The notes beneath the pieces were generated by a model that did no database searches, was not told the origin of the DNA, and was given only the letters and a program-made list of their open reading frames with translations. Below, in pieces: positions 48,454 to 60,727 of a DNA stretch of 64,000 nt (position 1 is the stretch's first letter; each line of letters starts with the position of its first letter). The DNA comes from Adiantum capillus-veneris (lineage: Eukaryota > Streptophyta > Polypodiopsida > Polypodiales > Pteridaceae): contig CM043958.1 in the NCBI GenBank assembly GCA_014529385.2, positions 89,923,025-89,987,024 of the forward strand, in the 5' to 3' direction. The translations under genes were made by a program, and so were the position numbers.

Positions 48454-48680
48454 CAATCGACCATTGCGACAACGGCATGATGGTGGCAAAGCGATTTAGC
48501 ATGGTACAGCGGTGGCTCCTTCTTCTTTGCAGCGAGGAATCCTCCACGACAACAAGCGTAGAGCGGTGAGTGACACACCATTGCCATCTTTGAGATTACT
48601 AGTTTAGGCTAGTTGCATGCTTGGAGCCATTTGTGGCTCGCACACAGTGTATCAGTAAGTTCCTTGCATTGACACGTGTG
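48109..48680 (+). repeat. Probable LTR with CA/GA microsatellites
   Basis: It begins TGTTAACCCTTACG directly after a polypurine tract and includes a TATA-like CATATAAAAG at about 48,281, plus (GT)15 and (GA)16 at about 48,381-48,451. The 3' boundary is not determined. Confidence 0.45.
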
Positions 48681-49315
48681 ACAGACGTGCACAGCATTTA
48701 AAGATTGTATGTTGTCATCTTCTCATGTCTCTATGCACTCTATTTCACCCTCCACTATATTCTCTCTCTCTCTCTCTTCCCGCAAAGAGGTGTACACATA
48801 TATTCACCCTCCACAATGTTATATTTTTTCTTGAGTATGCTTTCATTCATAACACCCATTCAGAGGTAGCACTAGTCGCTAGGTACCTCTGGATGCAATC
48901 CGGCTCATGGCCTAAACTCCATGCTTGGTCGGGTGCTGAGAACTCCTCCCCTATGCAAATGCTTCCGCAACTCTGAAGTATATTGAAAATGGTATAAAAG
49001 TGTAAATTGTATATTTTGTGCATAGACCCCTAGGGAGGGGTATCTCTCACCTGGTATCAGAGCCAATTGTTAAGGTTATAGAGATGGCCTAAAGCCTGAT
49101 ACTAGTCAGGTTAGTTATGCATCATGCACACATTCATACATGTTGTTTGAGAAAAGGTACTGTATTCATGATGCATCTATAAGTGACATTGGTTGGTGGC
49201 ACTTGTTTGACTTGTATTCTGGAGTGGGAGTGTTTGGTTTGAGTTATGGTAAAATGATTGAAGTGTTCAACAACGACTATATATTTTTATTTGAATGTTT
49301 GTTTTGTAGTAACCA

Positions 49316-49726
49316 ATGGCTCCCAGAGTGACGTCTGAATGCTTTAGCCAAGGGAATGAGGTTTTGGCTATAGTGTTCAACAACATGGAGACACGATTGT
49401 CCAGGGATGAACGGGAACTCTTTTACTTAGAAATCGGGACCAAAGTCTTTGGCATACGAGGAAGCACAACTTGTTGGAAGAGTGTTGACCGTAGTTACCT
49501 TACCCGTCACCAGGAACCTTTCCGTCAATTCTTCATCTATATTGACGACAGTCCAAGAGATTGGTTTGCGAACCTCAGACTACTTCAACTCAGAATATGG
49601 CTAGGCCTAGAAGACATGTTCTACTACTTGGCGATGCGTTCACAAATATTAAGGATTGCCGAGCATAGGAGTTATATGTTGAAGCTCAGCCCGAACATCG
49701 AACACAAGTACCTGATAGATTCGTGA
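49316..49726 (+). CDS. Possible gag-like fragment in G1, unknown
   Basis: 136 codons beginning M-A-P-R-V-T about 250 nt after the primer-binding site, the position of a gag start. No capsid or zinc-knuckle motif is recognised. Its second half overlaps, in another frame, the gypsy integrase region, so only the first ~90 residues could be genuine. Confidence 0.3.
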   Translation: MAPRVTSECFSQGNEVLAIVFNNMETRLSRDERELFYLEIGTKVFGIRGSTTCWKSVDRSYLTRHQEPFRQFFIYIDDSPRDWFANLRLLQLRIWLGLEDMFYYLAMRSQILRIAEHRSYMLKLSPNIEHKYLIDS

Positions 49727-50213
49727 CCAACCCACAGCCTTGGGTGAAGGAAAAGATCCAAGAAGGCGATATGGTATTCTTGAGGGTGAAACCCAAACGT
49801 AGTTTTTTATCAATGGGTAAGTGTCAGAAGCTAAGTGCAAGATATTGTGGACCTTTTGTAATCACAGAATGAATTAATGACTAAGATTACAGACTCTTGT
49901 TACCACCACACATAAAGGTACATGATGTTTTTCACGTCAGCTTACTCAAGAAGTATGTACCTGATCCACAACATATTCTTCATGATTCTCTATTATCTAC
50001 ATCCACCAACAAAACTTTTGAAGTATATCCCGAAGAAATACTTCAGAGCAGAATCAAGCCTCTACGTAATCGGACCAGTATTGAACACCTAGTTAAATAG
50101 TTTAACGTATCCTCAGGAAGATGCCACTTGGGAATGTGACGATGTAATGAGATTAAATTATCCAGACTTCATGTCGAGGTGAGGACACCTCGAATTTTTC
50201 AAGTGTGGGAGGA
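49620..50213 (+). pseudogene. Gypsy integrase C-terminus and chromodomain-like end
   Basis: Pieces across frames read E-G-D-M-V-F-L-R-V-K-P-K-R, L-S-A-R-Y-C-G-P-F, H-D-V-F-H-V-S-L-L-K-K-Y-V-P-D-P (in 49897-50100), then P-E-E-I-L-Q-S-R, L-R-N-R-T and a degraded D-A-T-W-E. This is the GPY/F module and following region of Ty3/gypsy integrases. It ends in a polypurine tract, GTGTGGGAGGA, before TGTAAGATCCCC at 50,214. Confidence 0.85.
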
Positions 50214-53200
50214 TGTAAGATCCCCAATTTTTGGGTCTCTTCTAAAAATAAGAAAAATAACTTTCAATATCTATTTCGTCGAATTTTGATTGATAGCATT
50301 GGAAGGTCATAATTATGTCGGGATGTTAAGGTGTGGCGTAGTTTGGCTACGATTTTTATTAATTGGTTAGATACTGTTCGGATGGTCAAATTTAATGTAA
50401 AAATTGAATGGTAAGTGGGAGAGTTGACCACCAAAAAGCAAAGGCTTGTTTTTAGGAAAGAAAGAGTCTTTTTAAAAAAGAGAGGAGGAGCTTAGTTTAG
50501 AACTCTTTTCTTGGAAGCCAAGCTTCTTCTTAGAGTCTCTAAATCACGTGTCAAAATTCATGTCCTCAAATTAAAAGTTAAAATTAAAAAAAATTAAATC
50601 TACGAACGTGCGCGAACTTGTTTCTCCTTGCTCACTCTATTCTTAGCTAGTGCTTTTGGCCTTGAGAGCCTATATAAAGACCTCTCTTCTTTCACTTTGA
50701 GGAGATAGATACACTCTCAAACGCGAAAGCTCTCTTGCCTAGATGTCAGAATTACTTATCTATTATACGAAGTGGTGCAAGCTCTTCATCACCATCTCCA
50801 TAAACTCTTCTCTCTCGTGAAGAAAAAGAAGAAGGATACTCTCTCTCTATTTGCTTATTATCTTCTCTCTCGTTTCACTGTGAACGCGCTCTCCGAAAGT
50901 TTTCGTGGCGAATACCTCTACGTAGCTGTCATCATCGCTCTCTTGCGGCAAATCAAGAAGCTTTTTGACAACCCCTAATCGATTTTAAAGCACGATGAGA
51001 AACCATAAACTCCATAGTCATCATCTCTCTCTCTCTCTATATGTTGTTTTTCTGCGTAGTCACCCTCTCAGTGATTTTTTTCGCATACGAGTGCATGTAT
51101 GGATTAACCAAGTACATACAAGGTTGTCTCATGATTGTTTCATCATGTTTTATACCTTGATTTATGCACATGATGCGTTATGGTCACTCACATGCATAAA
51201 GAAGCGCTTTTTGTTTCACGTCATAGAAGCGCTAGGAATACTGTTTTGGTCATAAATCACAAACCGTTATGAATCAGCCCAAAACCTTATACCATAGATA
51301 AAACATATCATTTAAAACATTTTCTCTCTTAAGTGTCATGTGAAAACACGCATGAGCTAAGAGATATGGTCAAAAAACAGATTGCTGCCCACTACACAAC
51401 CGAAATTTTGGACTCCAGGCTCCTTGGAGAATCTCTATATAGATTCATTGGATGGGCAAACCCACTTAACCAATTGAAAATCTTGATAAAATTTGATGAT
51501 AAATGAATTTAGGTCTCCGTTATAACTTCGGTAATGCGAGTTATTAATCACTCTATTATCAGTTTTACCTACACGCGTAGGGGTGCTATCAAAGGGGGAT
51601 ACCATATGATGTCGTGAGTTAACTAAGCCGTTTTGATATGTTTTATGGTTTGTTTTAGTGAGTTGATTTCAATTATTAATGGCCCTAAACTTACATGAGA
51701 GTATATGGTTAAACGTTCCGAACCGCATAGGCAAATATGAATAAAGTGATTTTCTTTTGGGGTTACCGTTTGTTGTGTGAGTACCATATGGTCAAAGTGA
51801 CGTGATAGAGTGATAGTATACATTATAGATCTGAACTTGATACATTGGTTTGAGCTCAAACACTTTCATTTGCATGTTTTTCATGCTCCTGAAATTGTCA
51901 AAATTTTTATTTTTGCATATGTGTGAAGTTATGGTTTATGGTTGACCTAAAGGTCAGAGTTGTTTTGCATCATGTTTATGGTGTTGGAATGTTATCATAT
52001 GATGTATGGTAACTCATGGATTGATGTGGATGCCTCATATGCATGGTTATGATTGCTTTTCACCTTTCTAGGTCAAAACTAGCTCTATGTGCTAGAGTGG
52101 TGAAATGCAAATTTGATGCATCAACTTTGCATGGTTTGATGTTGTCAAAATTGGATTTTTATATCATGATTGGTCGCTGGTAGGACTCTTTTTTTATGAA
52201 TGAAAAAATCACATCTTAAGGGTCACATGTGTGTAGACTCCGATTGATTGCAGGGGATGTGTCAAACTCCAAGTGTGCGAGTTGATTCAGTGTGATTATG
52301 ATTTATGGTTAAGGACTAAGATTCTCTCATGAATTATGGTTGATACTTTATTGTGGAAGCCGGTGTGGCTTATGGTTTTTTTGTGGATTGGGTTATGCCG
52401 CCGAAATGCTGCCGAAATTTCTACAACCATGTTATGTTCTAAAGTGGTTATGTAGGATTGGTCGTGCCTCACCCAAGTAGGGTTGAGAGCTCACCCTTGT
52501 GATGTGATTGGATTATGGTTTGTGGTTTATGGATTTTGGATTGGATCATAAAGTGATCAAGATGGTTTATGGTAGACATGTAAGGGTAGAGACTCTGTAC
52601 AGTCTAACTGTTTGGAAAAGGATTGTTTGTGCATTTGGGAAGTGCTATTGTGATTGGACTCATGTGTTATGTTTCTCATGGCAGCGTCGCTATAAGACTA
52701 GGATAACCTACATTGCTTAACCTTAGACTAAAGGGTCGCTGACCTGGGACTTTGTTGGATCGGGGGTGTTGCCTAGGTCTTCTTCTTTTTGTTAGGCTCG
52801 TCTACACGGTTAGTGCATCGGGGGTGGGTTGAATGACCTACACGACTAACGCGTTGGGGATCTTTCCTTGGCTTAGCCTAAACACCCGGTGCTGGACATC
52901 GAAGAGACGGGGCGCCTAAATTGGTTTGGCTGGTGTTGATACCCTACCACCTGCTAGTATTTGGGATCCTTTCATAGCTCGGGTTCATGGAGGGAGGCAA
53001 AGCGGCCTCACCTATTTTTGGCTCAGGTAGGATGGAGGTGTTCTGGCTCGCTCCCGACGAAGTGAAATTCTCTCTGTCCATAGTAGAGCGGAAGTGGATG
53101 GATGGACCGATCGATCCCTACACAGGGTCCGGTGCTCTGCTAGTTGTTTTGTCATAAACTTTTTGATGTTATGGTATACCCAGATTTTGTCATTGCATTA

Positions 53201-53235
53201 ATACATGGTTTCCTGTTTCATTTAGATAGGCATTT
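50214..53235 (+). repeat. Probable long gypsy LTR (5' end defined, 3' end not)
   Basis: It starts TGTAAGATCCCC after the polypurine tract. A TATA box (CCTATATAAAG) lies at 50,669-50,679, followed by a CT-rich transcript-start-like region. No coding domain is seen down to the G1 right LTR, apart from weak frames at 50772-50978 and 52508-52720. Whether all of it is one LTR is uncertain. Confidence 0.45.
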
Positions 53236-53292
53236 AAAGATTCTCTATTGTCATCTTCTCATATCTCTATGCACTCTAGTTCACCCTCCACT

Positions 53293-53354
<62 letters not shown>

Positions 53355-53741
53355 CGCAACGCGGTGTACACATATATTCACCCTCCACCATGTTATTTTT
53401 TTCTGAGTATGCTTTCATTCATAACACCCATTGAGGGGTAGCACTAGTCTCTAGGTACCTCTGGATGCAGTCCGGCTCATGGCCTAAACTCCTTGCTTGG
53501 TAGGGCGGCGCTGAGAACTCCTCCCCTATGCAAATGCTTCCGCAACTCTGATGTATATTGAAAATGGTATAAAAGTGTAAATTGTATATTTTGTGCATAG
53601 ACCCCTGGGGAGGGGTATCACTCAGAAATTGGTCACCATCCTCTTGTTCTTCTTCTTTTTCGTTTATCACCATCTTCATGTACGGAGGGTAGTGACTCGT
53701 CTTTAAGAAAGCAAACAAGAGGGGTAAACCAAAGAAGTTAT

Positions 53742-54593
53742 TTGGCATGGAAGAGGTTACACAAGCTTAAAAGGTTTAAAGAGAGAGGAAAGAGCATCAC
53801 TTTCATTACCTACGTAGGAACCTTTGGAGCATCTGATAAAGTTTTGGCTTTTATACAACAATTTGACGTGACATTTGGAGGGAGATTTTTCAAAATCTTC
53901 AAAGCTACGGAATGTCTCCATGCACTTCAAAAAATCAATTTGTCAATGGTGGGCAAGATTTTGTGCCTAGGTGAAACTCCAAAAGTATGAAAAGCTTGAA
54001 TGAGTTGGTCACTTCTGACAACTATTCCAGGTTGGAGTGTTAGAGTTAGTCAGATCAAATAAGGCAAGCAGATTTTAGATATACAATCAGATAATGACTG
54101 AACTAGAAATAGAAGCAAAAGACTGAGATTGGAACTGGAATGTATATTCAGATTATGAGAGTACAACTAATATTAAGTACAACCGTGAGAGGCAAGGAAT
54201 GCTCAAAGCAAATGCCAAAAGAGTATAAAGAGTATAACTAGAGTCTAGAGTCACAACTGCAATAATCATAGCCCGTAAAATGAGCAATGGACCCTATTAA
54301 TGGGGGCCAAATTGGGTATGTGCCTAATTGTGTGTTGTACACTTACCATGGTAACTAGGCTTGATAATTACCAGCTTCTATTATTGTTATGATTCTCGAC
54401 TAGGGTCTGTTTTCATTGTCTACAAAAGCCTTGAGGATTGCTATCATGAAGCAATTTCTCTCAAACGATGCCAAAGACAAAGTCCTTACGGAATGGTGAA
54501 GCTTGAAGATGGAACCTCAAAGCCATTGTCTACAAGAAAATAGACTTTGCGGAACAGAAGCAGAAATTTTGTGCCGGTTTATTCGAGGAGATG
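53742..54593 (+). pseudogene. Gypsy gag relic, part 1
   Basis: 53742-53990 reads G-K-S-I-T-F-I-T-Y-V-G-T-F-G-A-S-D-K-V-L-A-F-I-Q-Q-F, a recognisable retrotransposon gag N-terminus. About 54,030-54,428 is unrelated sequence starting TGTTAGAGTTAG, perhaps a small insertion. After it the gag resumes: A-I-M-K-Q-F-L-S-N-D-A-K-D-K-V-L-T-E-W and Q-K-F-C-A-G-L-F-E-E-M at 54,560-54,593. Stops and a shortened middle mark it as dead. Confidence 0.75.
54589..54593. repeat. Target-site duplication of copy E, left (AGATG)
   Basis: AGATG recurs at 59,816-59,820 after the right LTR. The gag frame resumes at that point (S-E-Y-V-N-S-Q-R-P-K). Confidence 0.92.
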
Positions 54594-54756
54594 TATAAGA
54601 ACCCCAGGAGCTAGAGACCTGGATCCTCCACCCAACCGCCCATACTTATAGGCTCTTAGCCCTAGGATCCCCTGTCCACACTGCTAGCTAACCGTGGCTG
54701 GGGTCCGTGACCCCCCCTTAGGGTAGGGCCTTGCCCGTAGGACCCGTGTCCTGACA
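54594..54756 (-). repeat. Copy E 3' LTR (163 bp)
   Basis: On the plus strand it starts TATAAGAACCCCAGG and ends GTGTCCTGACA. It contains CCTAGGATCCCCTGTCCAC, shared with the other LTR. Confidence 0.92.
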
Positions 54757-55546
54757 TTACTCCCCCCTTTGGAAGAGTTTTCGTCCTCGAAGACAGAAGT
54801 GGTGGTATCTTCATAAGAACACTAATGTTTTCCACTGTGGCATCCCTCATGGATCCAACGGTGTTTTGAATCGGAACCCGGTTCATTGGGAGGTTCAATG
54901 AAATCAAGAATAACATCGTGATTTTCCACATTGTTGTCCCTGTACAACCGTCTTGGTTAACCGACCCATAACCAACATAATGGGAAGACTCCATTTAAAA
55001 CTCACTTGAGTATGTTAAACGAGTTATCATAACTAAGAGGTGTCTAAATGCATACCCAGGTTTCAGACTTTTTGAAGGTACTTGAATGTGAAATATAACC
55101 TCAGCTCATCTTTCCATGAAAGTGCTATGCTGACATACTCATCAGTAGCAACCAAGTCCTTGACTTGCTATGGTTTCTTGCCAGTAGCCATACGCATCAA
55201 AACTGATGATTAAGGTTGATAACTTGAAAATAACAGGCAGAGACTAACACTAGCCGTAACATGCCTTTCATCATATGAAGCAAACTCCAAACTAGAAAGG
55301 TAACCGATCCAGTTGTTTCACTTCTTGCTAACGTATGCACTTAGCATATCATTTAGCGTGATTTAACGTATGCACTTTGCATATCCTTTAGTAAACTGCC
55401 CAACTTACGCGGGATGAATTCCAGCAGTAAGAGTGCCGCTCCGAATAAATGTGTGGTAAACACTAGGGCCCATAACACCTAGTGTGCATGCATTTAACAC
55501 AAACATATCCGAACCGCAATTCCATGACGAGACTTTGGAACATAAT

Positions 55547-55710
55547 AGAATGTGACAACCTGGTCACACCTAGGTACCAACCATGAGACATTCTCATGAA
55601 CATAGCATACTTTGCAACAAAAGTTGGACGATAACAGAATGTGACAACCCGGTCACACCTAGGTACCAACCATGAGACATTCTCATGAACGTAGCAGACT
55701 TTGCTATATA
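55547..55710. repeat. 89-nt tandem duplication in copy E
   Basis: AGAATGTGACAACC-GGTCACACC starts at 55,547 and again at 55,636; both units continue with CTAGGTACCAACCATGAGAC and CATTCTCATGAAC. Confidence 0.93.
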
Positions 55711-57233
55711 TAGAAACAACCCTCTGTTAAGGTGGTTTCACAACACTTGTAATCACAATAAGTCTGTACTTAGTATCCAATAATTTTTGGCCACTGAAAT
55801 TGTACCTGATATTGTGTGCTTCGAATGGTCTAATGAACGGATGCGACCAGCACCTAGGGACTTCGTCGTGACACATCATTAAGAATTAGGCGCCAGTGTC
55901 AGTCCCAGAGACTCATATTCTCCACATGTGGAATATGTCTCAAGTAAGGATGTCAGGAAAAGTGACATCCATCAAGTACGAGTTGTACTTGTGTGTGGAG
56001 GTAACTAATAACACTCTGCGACAAGAGTGAGAGGGACCCTCATTATCATGCTCCACACTGGCTAAATGGAACTCCTTGAGTTCCTAGACCATGTTGTAGC
56101 CCATGTGACAACATGTGCCAAATCGAACCCTACAAGTAGGTTCGTAACATCATAAGGCAGAAAGGTAGATTGAACACTTGGTCCAAAATACTTTGTGCCG
56201 ACATGCCCTTGGCATGGCTCTGTAACATTCAAGCGTGCTTATATGTCTTGAGAAAAAAAAAAACCAAGCAAAGAATACAAAAAATGGAATAACACCAAAT
56301 CAATAGATGCGTACCTGGAGATTTGAACGTAATGTTCACTTACTCATATGCAAATGGAGAGGAGCACATCTCCTACCTGAACAAACAAACAGTATTGCAC
56401 TAGGAACCGTGGGTGTTGCCGTCACAATCCAACCCCTTTGGTTAAAATCTACGTAGTCAAATCCCTTGGTAAGACCCTTCGTAGAAACTGCTCAAGTAGC
56501 AGTTAACGGTAACCAACATAGTTAACCGTGTACATACTGATTGGAATCAACTTGAAAAGTTGAGTTTGTCAGCTACCGCGTGGTAGATTGTGGAATTCTT
56601 CCTTGAAAGTCTAACTGGGAGAGATCAAACTGTGATCCTCAAGGCAGATCAATTGTGATCCTCAATGCCTATGGGATGATGTAGCAATCACCCGCTGGGT
56701 CGTACCCCAAAACACTATGTCCATAGGCACTCCGTAGTGCTATAGAGAGAGCAGGAAATCCACACAAGTGAATTGCCTAGCTCCTGTGGACAGCCATACT
56801 GTCTCAATTGATTGCTGCATCTATACTTCCTTGTAGAGATCAGCTACTGTGAGTTGAAGATTTTCAAAAGCTCAACTTGGGTGTCGCACTGAGAACAGGT
56901 AGTGCAAAAATGACACCCTAAACATCACTAATGACAAGACTCTTGCTTGTCCATTAACGTCAAGGTGTACTCCCCTGGGTAGATCTGTTCGATCTTGAGA
57001 ACAATCACCCAAAGAATGCCAATAGTTGGGTCATACCCTTGGCTTAACAATGGCTCTTAGCCTGCGTGGCTCATCGCCCTTATGCAAATTAGTGTTCAAT
57101 GGACGAACCGATGAAGACTAATTTGAGTAGCATCTTATCCACGTGCTAGCTGAGAGTTAGAGCACCTTGACTCATACTGACTCTCCAACAAAACACGTAT
57201 CAAAAGCTTCTTAGAAGATGTTCATTATTCTCT

Positions 57234-57236
<3 letters not shown>

Positions 57237-57266
<30 letters not shown>
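57237..57266. repeat. (AG)n microsatellite
   Basis: About 14 AG units within copy E. Confidence 0.95.
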
Positions 57267-57268
<2 letters not shown>

Positions 57269-59651
57269 AGAGCATGCTGGGTTGAGGAACTTTCCTTAAG
57301 TTTTTAGAGTGTACCAAAGATGTGTGCTCTGACGCATCTTATGCCGGACTTGCAGCTTATCCTATAAGCAATCCACAGTTTTCAGGTATGACTCTCTCTT
57401 CGAGAGAGGTAACATCCAAACACAAACACATCTTGACCTACCTTCCTTGTAGGGGTCGTATTTGTATGAAAATGACTTAGGCATTGGCACTTTGCCTATA
57501 AATTAAGTCCAAATTTTAGGTTCCTTTTAGTGTTGTAGTGTGGTGACAGTAACCAACAATCAGGTGAAACAATCCATCACGTATTCTGTCCTTGACAGAG
57601 TTACGAGTGTGATAGCGGAAGTGTAATGCGTGAAGCGGTAGAATCGAATCTATCTCGCTAGCATACCTTGCCGAGAGTGATGGCCTCAAACGTGAGAACC
57701 AAAACCATGACTGCCTTGCACAGTGTAAACTGGTAGGGATTGTGTAAGCTAATATTCCCTATTTTTCCAGTTCCTCAAAGTTGTGTGCCAATGCCCTTGA
57801 CTCCAAGTCATTGGGCAGTACCTGGGCACAATGGAGAAGCCTTGCTTCATGTAAAATTGCCAAAGCACTTTGCTTTGCACAATGACAGTAATTGCCAAGT
57901 AAAGCCTGTAAACATAGAAAAAAACAAGAAAAACTTAAATTTGGCTAACCTGGTAGTTGTTTCTACAACCATTTGTCATGAAATTCCAAAGGAAAAGCTC
58001 GCATAAAGGTGGCTCATAGCCAAATCTGCCGTGCGAGAGAGAGTTGTCGCATATGTATATTCGCCCTCTTGTATTATATACATCCGTCATATACGGAATA
58101 AAATAATCTGCAAACCGTTTGCCAAAGCCTTCCCAAGTTTGTATGCTCATAGCATATGCCAAACGTGGTGAGTCATTATGCAAGATGCATAAAGAGAAGC
58201 CTTGCTTCACCTAAATCGAGTAGTGCTAATAGCCAACTGATGTGGCTGCAAATAGCATGACAAAAAGAATCGACCTTGTCGAGCAATTTCAAGTGAAATT
58301 AACCAGTATTGTGTGACAAGCATCCTATGTTGGCTTGTAGAAAACAGTGACAAGGAGTCGGCCATGCCGAGCAACTTGCTGCCCTCAACAAATCCAGTAA
58401 TATGCCATGCCTGTCACCTTGAGATGCTGAAAAACTGGCTTTTGGCCCTGTATTTGAAGCAAAAAGTAACCTGTGATGAGCGTGCTCCATTAAGGTACTC
58501 AGGAGAAGCCATGCTTCATATAAGTATGTCTGGCCTCATTGCCAATAAATGTTATAAGCAATCGATAGCATAGCAAAAACAGTTATGTGAGAACTGTAAT
58601 GCTCTTACCTGCCAGGTTTGATTGCCATTGTGCATGACAATCACCACCCCTAGCATTAGTGTTTGCATCACCATATAGTGTGGTTAAATGTTGTAAAGGT
58701 AGAGAAGCCTTGCTTCTCTTTAAGTCCAAACTCAGGGCTCTTGCCGATCGCGTTGAAATCGGCCATGCCGATCAGCAATCCAACCATGCAAAACAAATTT
58801 TGCACGCATGAGCCGAATGCGCATAAGCAAAATTAGCCACCGGCCTTGCCGTTGCATCAAAGATGACGCTTGGAAATTTGATATGTATAAGTCTGCAAAA
58901 TAGCATCACATAGGGATTAAGAAAATCCTTGGAAGTACTAAAAGACCAACCTGATGAGCATGGCGTTTGTCCGTGTACATGGCAAACATAGCCACCACTC
59001 GATCAACACTATCGTCTTTGTCTAGGAGCTTTGCCCCTTTGCCAAGCCGAACAACAGGCTTGCCATCTTGGCCTCCCTTCGAGGCTTGCATGCAGCTGCG
59101 GGTACCATCCTTGGTCTCCTTGTGGGACGGACAGCCTGCTGGTGGGCGGCGCCTTTGGTGCCCCCAATCGGAAATGGAAAGATAAAAAAATAAAAAAATT
59201 ATCGCAACCCTGGCTATGGCAGCACGCTGTAGGCTGCGTAGGGATTATGGACGAGAGAACTCGTGCTGCAGACCAAACCAAGCGACGCTCCTGTGACAAA
59301 ATCTGTTCCCTGAGCCAGGGCGAACCCGGCAAGATTCACACAGCCCACAAAACCACCCACCTCCCTCATGCAAGCGGCTGTTCACCCATCTGCTTGGCCA
59401 TCAAACAGAAACCCGCCTAGCAAGCGTCCCTGCACACGCAGTGTAGCTTGACACTGCCCTCTTGCTCGGCCGCCTTGCACACCACATGCAAACCCTGCAC
59501 GTTCTGCTGTTGAAAACGAGGGAGAGAGAAAAGAATCCGAAGCAAGAGAGAGGCCATGCCTCGTAATGAATTCGAGAGAGAGAGACCTAAAGAGATAGAG
59601 AGTCCTTTCCCCTCCTCCATAGCTCTCCCCTCCCCTGAGCTCTGATACCAA

Positions 59652-59815
59652 TATAAGAACCCCAGGAACTAGAGACCTGGATCCTCCACCCAACCGCCCA
59701 TACTTATAGGCTCTTAGCCCTAGGATCCCCTGTCCACACTGCTACCTGGCCAGTGGCCGGGGTCCGTGACCCCCCCTTAGGGTAGGGTCGTGCCTGTAGG
59801 ACCCGTGTCCCGACA
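59652..59815 (-). repeat. Copy E 5' LTR (164 bp)
   Basis: Starts TATAAGAACCCCAGG on the plus strand, directly after ATACCAA of the primer-binding site complement, and ends GTGTCCCGACA. Confidence 0.92.
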
Positions 59816-60540
59816 AGATGAGTGAGTATGTCAACTCACAAAGGCCCAAAACCACATCGACGTTTTAGTAGGATAGATCTCAAGAGTGGTTATCATCATA
59901 TATAAATTGTGTCTGAGGCCTTGGGATTGTGTTGCTTCAAGAAGGGCATGCCATAGCATATGAAAGTAGGATATTAAATGACCAAGAAAAGAGTCTAAGC
60001 ATATCTGAAAAAGAGCTACTAGCTATCTTACATGCATTAGATTCATGGAAACATTAAAGACCATATTAGGTATTATGGTAAAAATCTTGCATTATGGGAA
60101 TCTTCAAATCAAGCATATGCATGTAATTTGGGAGTTTCCCACTTAAAGTGGGAAAAAGTGAGGTAACTATATTCATCTAAGGTTGGTAGCTATAGATGAT
60201 AATTTTGTAAATTGCGATGTTGATAAACACCAAAACTTAACAGAATACATAGGGTGGAATTAGAAGCATACCATGAATTAATTAAAACAAAAAAGATACA
60301 ACCACCAATATTGTTTATAGAATTGAGTAGTACAATGACAATATAAACTCCCATATATTTATTCCTCATTTGATTCCATATGAATACTTTGATTCAAACA
60401 TGGTTAATGTGCATGGGTCAGCCCTGCTTTGACGTTTAGAGTGTGCCTTTCAGGAATTTTAATTCTGGAAAATGTTCCTTGTTTGTTTAGTCTCCATGAC
60501 CAAATAATTGCACCTATATTTTCCCACACTTGTGTGGGTC
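59816..60540 (+). pseudogene. Gypsy relic, part 2: gag end, RT and RNase H remnants
   Basis: Gag continues from the left side as S-E-Y-V-N-S-Q-R-P-K. At about 59,860 it jumps to R-I-D-L-K-S-G-Y-H-H-I, an RT motif, then G-I-V-L-L-Q-E-G-H-A-I-A-Y-E-S and S-E-K-E-L-L-A-I-L-H-A-L, the gypsy RNase H. Large internal deletions (gag end to RT, RT to RNase H) are therefore present. Beyond about 60,100 nothing is clear. Confidence 0.78.
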
Positions 60541-60727
60541 CTTATAGTTTATAGCCCAAAAACCCTTCAACAATTGGTGTAAGCTTGAGCATTCGTCATA
60601 CCACTCTTTCTAGCACAAGGTTGGATCAAAAAAAATTTATATTTTGGTTATGTAGGCTCTTTATCAATGTTTGACAAAGCCATAGCAAGCCAAAAAAGAT
60701 ATATTTCTATGTCACTTCGTAGTAGCA

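Larger units (their letters stand above)
48685..53624 (+). mobile_element. Composite non-autonomous LTR element (G1)
   Basis: Direct repeats at about 48,685-49,049 and 53,236-53,624 share TCTATGCACTCTA, TACACATATATTCACCCTCCA, CTCCCCTATGCAAATGCTTCC and GACCCCT-GGGAGGGGTATC. The left one is followed by a perfect initiator tRNA-Met primer-binding site (TGGTATCAGAGCC, 49,052-49,064). The interior has a possible gag-like start and then the integrase tail and LTR start of a different gypsy element, but no RT. LTR 5' boundaries are approximate. Confidence 0.7.
54594..59815 (-). mobile_element. LARD-like LTR element, copy E (5.2 kb, no pol)
   Basis: Short LTRs at 54,594-54,756 and 59,652-59,815 differ at few positions. 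The polypurine tract (minus-strand CCAAAGGGGGGAGTAA) adjoins the left LTR, and the primer-binding site complement (GCTCTGATACCA, 59,639-59,650) adjoins the right. Target duplication is AGATG. The 4.9-kb interior has no recognisable gag, protease, integrase or RT on either strand, so it fits a large retrotransposon derivative. The LTR termini on the minus strand are TG...TA, not TG...CA. Confidence 0.88.

Noticed and set aside
49052-49064. tRNA-like sequence TGGTATCAGAGCC.
   Set aside because: It is a primer-binding site next to an LTR, not a tRNA gene; no cloverleaf surrounds it. The same holds for the other sites of this kind.
59009-59693. Frames of 103-129 codons on both strands near the primer-binding-site end of copy E.
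   Set aside because: Competing frames on both strands in GC-richer non-coding leader, without any domain or start context.
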